Assembly (NCBI GenBank): GCA_964480475.1
Contig: CAYZPW010000112.1
Span: forward strand, 1-10,724
DNA length: 10,724 nt
Direction: 5' to 3'
Origin: CAYZPW01 sp964480475
GTDB lineage: Bacteria > B130-G9
In this document: positions 1 through 9,100 of the stretch, in pieces
How the letters are laid out: each line of letters begins with the position of its first letter
How positions within the stretch are numbered: the stretch's first letter is position 1
The notes under the pieces: generated by a model
Told to the model about the DNA's origin: nothing
The model's input: only the letters and a program-made list of their open reading frames with translations
Database searches by the model: none
Position numbers and translations under genes: made by a program

Positions 1-92
1 CGCTTGAGCTAAAGATTCTCGGCTCCAGTTCGATGAATAGTCTGCTTGTCGGATTTGGTGATGTCACTGAGCTTGACATAAGGAGGGATAGT
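1..92. other. 5' flank of the giant gene, no gene recognised
   Basis: Two of the three forward frames close at once (TGA at 5-7, TAA at 10-12), so an upstream gene could end at either, but too little is present to tell. The third forward frame is the frame of the giant gene and is open from base 3, with an in-frame ATG at 33 that lacks a good ribosome binding site. I see no convincing terminator hairpin and no -35/-10 pair with acceptable spacing. The gene's own promoter is therefore either further upstream or not recognisable. Confidence 0.6.
81..87 (+). promoter_or_regulatory. Shine-Dalgarno site AGGAGGG
   Basis: AGGAGGG is a near-perfect anti-16S match. Six bases separate AGGAGG from the ATG at 93. 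It decides the start over the in-frame ATG at 33, which has no comparable site. The start at 93 also places a basic N-terminus and a hydrophobic core exactly where a signal peptide should begin. Confidence 0.9.
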
Positions 93-173
93 ATGTCTGC
101 ACTCTCGACGCCCCGTAAGTCCTTGTTATTGCTGACTTTCCTTACGGTAGCCGTATCATCGTGCGCTCTCGCC
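93..173 (+). other. signal peptide (SPase I or lipoprotein type)
   Basis: Residues 1-27 are a short basic region (RK at 8-9), a hydrophobic core (LLLLTFLTVAV, 11-21) and the end SSCALA-ET. An A-L-A motif at 25-27 suits signal peptidase I cleavage before Glu28. V21-S22-S23-C24 also fits the lipobox pattern [LVI][ASTVI][GAS]C, so cleavage before Cys24 and lipidation is possible. Export itself is well supported; the route is not settled. Confidence 0.85.
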
Positions 174-3100
174 GAGACCATAGACATTGTTGTCGATTTC
201 CCAATTGACCAGCTGAAGATCAAGCCGAGGGGCGATTACGACCAGATTGAGCTGCCCGGCTGTTACGTTGTCTCAGAATTTGGCGCTCCGGCGCTGCCTC
301 AAAAAAGCGTCTATGTATCGATTCCTTATGATAGGAGCGTCGATCACATCGAGGTCGGCGCTATCTCCAAGGAGGAGTTGGTAGGGCAATTCACCGTTTA
401 TCCGGCGCAGCCCCCAATGCCAACGGACGGTGATGATCCGCCAGGCTTCGTCGGCCCGGACCCAGCCATCTACGGCACTGAGGACCCATATCCAGCCAGC
501 ATAGTTCAGCAGACGGAATCAGGCTACCTTGCAGGCTACAACGTCGCCGGCCTGCTCGTTACGCCTTTTGAGTATAAGCCAGTATCAAAGACGCTATCGG
601 CTATCTCGTCGGTATCGCTCACACTGCATCTTGTCCCGAGCACGCCGCAGGCGCTCGCCGTAACACGCCGAAGCAACCTTGTTCGGCAGTCGTGCGAAAA
701 ACGCGTCCGCAGGCTAGTCATCAACGGCGACCACATCAGCCCGCCAGCGTTATCTCCTGTGATTTTGGCGACGTTCGACACCGTTGACTGCGTGATCGTC
801 ACGGGCAGTTCATACACATCACAGGTGGAGCCTTTGGCCGACTGGATGATCAAGAAAGGCTATAGGACGGAGATTCACACCACAACGTCAATAAGCGGCT
901 CTTACGACGGGACGGACACGCAGGAGAAGATCAGGAACTTTTTGAAGGATTACTACACCAACAAGGGCCTGGGCTGGGTGATTCTGGGCGGCGACACGAG
1001 CGTCGTTCCGGCTAGAGCGGCCTACGCCTTTGACGTGGAAGGCGACGGCTACACCTACGACGACTATCTTTATTGCGATTACTACTATGCTGACCTGGAC
1101 GGCACGTGGAACGACGACGGCGACTCGCTTTGGGGCGAGGTCAGCCAGGACAACATAGACATGTATGCCGACGTTCTGGTTGGGCGGCTCCCGTTTGATA
1201 CTACTAGCGAAGCGGAGGCAGTGGTTGAAAAGACGCTGGTCTATGAGGGCGTTGGCTCGACGCAGCTGCCAACCGATTACCAGAAAAAGCTGCTGATGTT
1301 TGCCTGCGAACTCGACTCATACACGTCCGGCGGCGACTGCAAGGACGAGCTGGAGAGCTACGTTGGCATCCCTGGCGACTACACCATAACAAAGCGATAT
1401 GACCGGGACGGCACGTCCGGCAAGACGAACGTCATCAACTCGCTCAACGCCGGCTACAACCTCGTCAACAACGCAGGCCACGCCAACTACTCGGTTATGA
1501 GCGCCAAATACACCGGCTCCAAAGAGTATCTCTATCGAGACGATATGACAGGACTGACAAACGGCCCGCGCTACTCGATTCTATACACCTGGGGCTGTTG
1601 GGCAGGCGCAATAGACTACGACTGCATGGGCGAACGATTTGTCCTGGCCCCAAATGGCGGCGGCATCGCGTTCATCGGAAACAGCCGCTATGGTTGGTAT
1701 AGTCAAGGCTATCCGGGCTATGGGCCCTCGGATGCGTTCGACCAAGAGTTCTTCTCCGCAATTTTTGACTACGGTACCTACGAACTGGGCGAGGCGCTTT
1801 CGGACTCCAAGCAGGTTTTTGTCAGTTACTGCAAAGGGACCTACAGCGCCAGTGGGTATTACCGTTGGGTGCTTTACGAGCTGAATCTGTTAGGTTCGCC
1901 GACGACGCGGGTTTGGACTGATACGCCGTCGTCGATGAGCGCAAGCTACGACAGCACGCTCACGGTTGGCCAGACGCAGTTCGACGTTCAGGTGCAGAGT
2001 GGAGGCGCCCTTCAGTCGGCCCTGGTGTGCCTCTACAAGGAAGATGAGGTCTTCGAGACTGCCGAGACCGATGCGAGCGGTTGGGCGTACATCACACTCT
2101 CGCCTCCGCCGACATCGACCGGCACGATGCATATCACCGTTACGAAGCACAACTATCTTCCGGATAGAGGCACTGCGGAGGTTCAGGAAGAAGGCGGCGG
2201 CTCGGAGCCAGAGTTGAGCGGCGGTTCAGTCTCGCCAGAAAATGGGCAATCGAGCGACACGTTCACGTATTGTGTCCACTACTACCACGCGGACGGGGAG
2301 CCACCGGCGATTGCCTACGTTTATATAGACGAAAGTCCTCACACGATGTCCTTGGCCTCCGGGCAGGCGGCGAATGGCGATTATGAGTATGAGACCGCAG
2401 CGCTTTCCGCTGGCAATCATTCCTATTACTTCTACTTCGAGGACGGAAACAGCAAGAGCGCCAGGCTGCCCGCCTCGAGCGATTACGATGGCCCGTTCGT
2501 GGACGACACCAAACCATCTTCGAGCTGCTCAAGCCCTACTTATTCAACATCACAGAGCTTGTCGATTAGCTTCACCTCGTCCGATGGCAGTGGGTGCGGC
2601 ATCTATGAGACCAAGCTCTACTACAAGCCCAGCAGCGGCAGCTACAGCTATTCGGGAGAGTCAGAATCAGGGACCTCAGGCTCATTCTCGTTCACGCTGC
2701 CGGACGGTCAAGGCACGTATTATTTCTACACAATCGCCATCGATAACGCCGGTAACACCGAGGACCCACCTGGTTCGGCGGACGACACCACCATCTATGA
2801 TTCGACGAAGCCCGTATCGTCATGCTCCTCGCCCACGTACGGGTCCTCGCCGATAAATGTGACGTTCAGCGCCTCGGACGGCGGAAGCGGGCTCGCGAAC
2901 ACGAAGCTCTATTACAGCTACAGCGGCGGAAGCTACACCTATTCTGGAGACCAAGCGAGCGGTGGATCGGGGTCATTCTCCTTCGCGCCGCCCGACGGGG
3001 AAGGAACCTACGCGTTTTACACGATCGCGACCGACAACGCCGGGAACGCGGAAGATGCGCCAGGCTCCGCTGACAGCACGACTATCCACGACGACACGAA

Positions 3101-6100
3101 GCCGACGTCATCGGCATCGTCTCCCACCTACGCTACTTCTCTCCCTATGACCATTGCGTTCACGTCCTCCGACAGCAGCTCAGGAATCGCCTCGACAGAG
3201 CTCTATTACAGCTACAACTCGGGCAGCTATTCGTATTCAGGTCAAACAAAGACCGGAACCTCCGGGGACTTCACGTTTTCGCCGACCGATGGCGACGGGA
3301 CCTACAAGTTCTACACGATCGCCTACGATAACGCCGGGAACGAGGAGGATGCGCCTCAGAGCGCGGACGACACGACCATCTATGACTCTGGTAGGCCGGA
3401 ATCCTCATGCTCTTCGCCGGAATACGCGTATTCGAGCCCGATTGAGATCGCGTTTTCGTCGTCCGACTCACTCAGCGGGGTTTCCACAACAAAGCTCTAC
3501 TATCGCAAGGATGGCGGCGATTATTCCAGCTCGGGGCTTTCCGAAAGCGGCACATCAGGAGAGTTCTCATTCTCCCCGCCAGATGGTGAAGGAACATACG
3601 ATTTCTATACTCTGGCGACCGACAATGCCGGCAACTCCGAGCAGGCCCCAGAATCGCCCGACGATTCCACTATCTACGACGCAACGGACGACACCAGGCC
3701 CGAATCCTATTGCACGGCGCCTGAATACGCGAACACAGCGCCAATAGACGTGGAAGCCTTTGCATCTGACGACGAAAGCGGGGTTGCGGAGACGAGGCTC
3801 TACTACAGTTTCAACGGCGGCGAGTATAAGGACTCTGGTGTAACTTGGGATGGGCATGGCTTCTATTTCCTCTCTCCGCCGCTCCGTCAGGTCTTCGTGG
3901 CGCCGGATGGCTCGCCAGATGCGGCCGGCACGATAGATGATCCCAAGAGCCTTGAGAGCGTCGTATCGGATGCCGACCTCGAGCCTGGCACAATTGTGTG
4001 GCTGGGAGCTGGAGAATACGCCTCTGCCGAAGGGCTAGACCAAAGCTCCGGCCAAGACGGAACCCGCGACCATCCGATAGTTTACGCGCCGTACGGCAAC
4101 GGCCGGGTTGTTCTCAGTGGGGAGTTGGCGTTGAGAGGCAACTCAACGTTCTGGCTGTCAACGGAGTTCTCGGATGGGGACAACTACCGGCTGCTGGACG
4201 TTGAGGACTACTTCGGGGCGCCAGTTCTTTCGGGCTTCTATGACGGCAGCCCATTGCCGATTCCAATGGTGGATAATGAGTTCAAGTGTTTCGTGCTCTC
4301 TTCGTCATCTTTCACCCCGCCTGAGGGCGAGGGCACGTATGCCTTATACACGATAGCGACGGATAACGCCGGGAACGTCGAGCTCCCGCCGGATGAGCCC
4401 GACGCGGTTACCGTCTATGACGAGACGTCTCCCACTTCAGGATGCTCGTGTGCTTCCGACGTGAACTCCAGCCCCATCTCAATCTCCTTCTCCGCTCAAG
4501 ATGAGACAAGCGGCGTCGCCAACACCAAGCTCTACTACAAGTTCAACAGCGGCAGCTGGACGGACTCAGGTCACGAGGCATCCGGTACATCGGGAGCGTT
4601 TGAATTCACGTTCTCCCACGGAGAAGGCACATATCACTTCTACACGTCGGCCGCGGATTACGCTGGCAACTCAGAAGCAACCAAGGAAGCGCCAGACGCC
4701 TCGGCGGTCTATGACGCGACCAAGCCCGAGTCGAGCTGCTCCTGTGGACAGTTCGGCAATTCGTTGCCCATCGTCGTCGAGTTCGAGGCGCAGGACGGTG
4801 GCAGCGGAATCGATTCCGTGCAGCTATACTACAGTTTCGATGGTGGAAGCTTCGTCGATTCTGGGCTGGAAAGCGACGGCACGAGCGGTAACTTCGAGTT
4901 CAACGCTCCGCAAGGCGAGGGCACATACAATTTCTACACAATCGCCACCGACGACGCCTCCAACGAAGAACAAGTGCCTCAGTCAGCCGATTGTGCGATC
5001 ATCTATGACTCAACGCTGCCCACCTCGTCCTGCTCATCGCCGGACTACTCAGCCGCCGGCGACATTTCCGTCAGCTTCACAGGCGAGGACGCGCTGAGTG
5101 GGGTCTCGTTCTGCGACCTCTATTACAAACTCGGCGAAGGCCAATGGACCTCCAGCGGACTTCGCGAGTATGGCAGCTCAGGAACGTTCGAGTTCGAGCC
5201 TACGCAGGGCGACGGCACGTATCAATTCTACTCCGTCGCCACGGACAGGGCCGGCAACACCGAGGGAGAGAAATCGGCGGAGACCAGCACAGTCCGGGAC
5301 ACGCAGTCCCCAAGCTCCAGCTGCAATTGCATCAGCATGACTAATGCGAGCTCGGTCGAGGTCTCATACAGCGCAAGCGACGAGTTGAGCGGCCTGTCCC
5401 AGGTCAAGCTCTACTACCGCTTTGCGGGAGGCGAATGGCAATACACGGGTCAATACGGGTCAGCCGAGTCGGGGAACTTCACCCTCTCGTTCGGCGACGG
5501 AGATGGCCTGTATGAGTTCTATACTGCCGCCGTGGACGTGGCCGGCAATACTGAGTCGCCGCCAGATCAGGCCGATGCATCGGTTCTCTTGGATCAATCG
5601 TCACCCGTTTCAGCGTGTAGCTCGCCCCAAACTGCAACTGATCCGTTTGATGTCAGCTTCGATTCGGACGATGGCGGAGGATCGGGCGTGGCCTCGATCG
5701 ACCTGTGGTTCAGGTTTTCAGATGACCAGGGCCAAAGCTGGAACCCAGACTGGGCCGCGACAGGCATGTCCTCTGAAGATATCTCCGGCACGTTTTCTTA
5801 CAATCCCGACCACGGCGAGGGGACATACGAGTTCTACACGATAGCCACGGACGAGGCCGAGAACGTTGAAGAGGCGCCATCGGCGGCGGACGGTGCAACT
5901 GACTTCATCACCGAGAAGCCCACATCCAGCGCCTCGTCGCCCGAATATCAGAACACAGACCCAATACCTGTCTCGTTCGAGGCGCACGATTCAAGCGGCA
6001 TCAAGGAGATTCAGCTCCATTATCGGTACACCGAGCAGGATCCGTGCGACTGGACCGACTATGCTGACAGCGGGCTAAGGGCATACAGCGACGAAGGAAC

Positions 6101-9100
6101 ATTCGATTTCGCTTCATCAAGCTACTACGGCGAGGGTATCTACCAGTTCTACACGATAGGCATCGACACTATGGACAACGTCGAGGACCCGCCCTCGGAG
6201 AGCGACTGCCAGACGATCTACGACCTAACGCTGCCCATTTCGTATCTCTTCTCACCAGAATACGCCTCAACAGCATCGATCAACTCGGTCTTTGTCACAG
6301 ATGACGACCTGTCAGGCATCGCCATCGTGAGGCTGTGGTACCGCTATTCCGACGACAATGGTGAGACCTTCACCTCCGACTGGACCGACAGCGGCACTTA
6401 CTCCCAGGCCAGCACCGGTGTCCTGACGTTCGGCGCCAGGCATGGGGACGGCCTATATGAGCTGATGACGCTTGCGTCCGACAACGCCGGCAATCAGGAG
6501 GCCAAGGAAGCAGCCGACCAGCAGGTCATTCTGGACACTGGTCTTCCCGTTGCGACCGTTTCCTGCGCGGAATTCGCGACTGAGCTCCCGTTGGGCCTGG
6601 ACTTCGCGGCCACCGACGGCACTATCGGCTCGGGCATTGCATCGGTTGTGTTCTGGTATCAATTCGACGGTGGAACCTGGACGCCAACGGGCCTGGAGGC
6701 AGAGGGCACATCAGGCACAGTCTGGTTCTCGCCGACGGAGGGCAACGGGGAATACCAGTTCTTCGCCGCCTCAAACGACTTTGCGGGCAACGCGGAATCA
6801 TTGGTTTACGAACCGGAGGCCACGCTCGTCTTTGACGACCAGGTCCCGATATCGTTCGCCTTCTGCACAAACTACAGCACATCGCCGGAGATTACGGTCG
6901 GCTACGAGGCAACAGGCCGCGAAAGCGGCATTGCGAGTGTGTCGCTTTTCTACCGGTTCAGCTCCGACGGCGGTTCGAGCTGGTCCACGGATTGGACTGA
7001 CCTGGGCGAGACGCGCGACACACCGTTCGGAAGCTTTGACTTCGTGGCGAGCCACGGAGAAGGCAAATACGAGTTCTACACAATCACCGAGAACAACGCC
7101 GGCACGATCGAGTCGCCGCCGAGCTCTGCGGACGCCTGGTGTATATACGATGAGACCGTCCCGTCCTACCAGCTCTCTTCGCCGGAGGTTGCTAACAGCA
7201 CCCCGATTTCCGTCAGCTTTGAGGTCAATGATGGCGAGGCGGGAAGCGGGCTTGACGTAATCGAGCTCTACTTCCGCTTTGAAGACGGAGATTGGCAGTC
7301 CTCGGGTCTGAACTCAGATGAGATAACAGGCGCCTTTTCCTTTACGCCTCAAGACGGCGACGGGACCTATGACTTCTGCGCGCTCGTGACCGACCGCGCA
7401 GGCAACTCCACTGCCGGTTCTTTTGACGTCAAAACCAGCACGCGCTTCGACAACGCGGCCCCGTCCTCAACGCTTGAGGGGCCTACAGCCGTCAACCAGG
7501 GCCCAATTCAGCTGCACTACGGCGTTTCAGGGACGGACGACCTCCTTCTGGTGTCGCTGCTTTATAGATTCAGCTCCAACTGCGGCGAGACATGGGACAT
7601 CGACTGGACCGAAAGCGGCCAGACAGCGACCGAAACGAACGGTGATTTTGCCTTCGAGATGCAGCACGGCGAGGGTCTGTATCAGTTCAAGTCGATTGCG
7701 GAGGATACAACCGGCAACGTCGAGCAAAAGGAAGATGCCGATATGGACACGGTGCTCGACTCCACGCGGCCAATATCGCTGATTGAGGCGCCGGATTGTG
7801 CGTCCTCTGAGACGATTGCCATTGACTTCGTCGCGTCGGACGCAGGATGCAGCTCGGGCACCGTTGGTGTGCATCTGTTCTTCAGTTCGGCGGTCTCGGA
7901 GTGGCAAGAGGCCGACGTTGGCGGCCAGGGCAACGAAGGAACCATTGATTTCGTTCCACCCGACGGCGAAGGCTGGTATAAGTTCTACTCAAGGGCCGAG
8001 GACGTCGCCGGAAACCTTCAGATGCCGGCCAGCGCCCAGATCGAGGTAACGTTCGACACGACGCCACCACAATCAATATGCCTCGTCGAGCCTTACACCT
8101 CAGACTCGCCCGTCGAGATCGAGCTTCAAGCCAACGACGCCGCAACTGAACCGGTGGACATCGCACTTCACTATCGTTTCAGAGTGCCCGACAGCACATG
8201 GGCTCCTAACTGGACCGAAAGCGGCCAGGTGGTCGAGGGCGACGCGGGCATCTTGCACTTCGACCCCGTGCATGGCCAGGGCATCTACGAGTTCTGCGCC
8301 ACAAGCCGGGATGTATGCGGTAACGCTGAGCAGGTCGAGGCCGAGCGAGCCGCTGACTGCATCTTCGATACCGCGCCGCCTGTGTCGCTTCTGAACGGGC
8401 CGGCGGCTGCGAGTTCAGGGACAATAGACCTAGAATTCACGTCGGCAGACGCTCTGAGTGGGCTCAGCTTCGTTGAGCTCATCTACGCGTTTGAGGGAAG
8501 CGACCTGCAACCGACGGGGCTTTCCACGACGTCAACGACAGGGTCCTTCAGCGTCGAAGGTATCGACCAGCAGGGAATCTACACCTTTGTGTGTCTCGGC
8601 ACAGACCTCGCCGGCAACGAAGAGATACCAGCGACCGACAACACGGTAACGGTTCACGTGGACCTCGATGCCCCCTGCTCTTCGGCCCAAGCGCCGAGAT
8701 TCGCGAATCATCTGCCAACCGAGATAAGCTGTTCCGCGACGGACGGCACCGTCGGGACCGGCGTCTCAGAGGTCGAGCTCTACTACCGCTTCGGGGAACA
8801 GGATTGGGAGTTCTCGGGGCCGTCGCAAGAGGCCAGCACCGACGCCACATTCGTATTTGATTCTGACTGCGGCAGTGGCACTTATCAGTTCTTCAGCCTC
8901 GCGATCGACGCGGCCGGCAACAGGGAACCAATGAAGACCGAGGCCGATTCTGAAATGCTCATCGACAGCACGCTACCGGATTCTTTTGCCTCGTGCGAGC
9001 CGTGTTACGCCGAATCACCCATCGAGATTCCTTATGTCGCGACAACCGGCACGTGTGAGCTCGCGGACGTTACGCTCTGGTATCGGTACTTCGATGGTCT

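Noticed and set aside
73..78. Perfect TTGACA -35 hexamer
   Set aside because: A -10 box at normal spacing would fall inside the coding sequence, after the ribosome binding site at 81-87, and no TATAAT-like match is there. It cannot drive this gene from its start.
810..1922. Caspase or metacaspase instead of C25
   Set aside because: The C25 prodomain pattern, the DLDGTWNDDGD stretch, the VGRLP segment and the NLLGSPT ending are specific to the gingipain type, although both belong to the same clan with a His-Cys pair.
3882..4298. Insertion sequence or transposon fragment within repeat 5
   Set aside because: I see no terminal inverted repeats, transposase motifs or stop codons; the stretch is in frame and has a protein-domain signature.
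6472..7260. 262-codon open frame on the + strand, offset from the giant gene
   Set aside because: It is a shadow: Arg/Ser/Thr/Pro-rich, without recognisable domain or ribosome binding site, and entirely inside repeats 12-15. Similar offset frames at 2374-2856, 3154-3747 and 4501-5097 arise because the repeats reuse the same codons.
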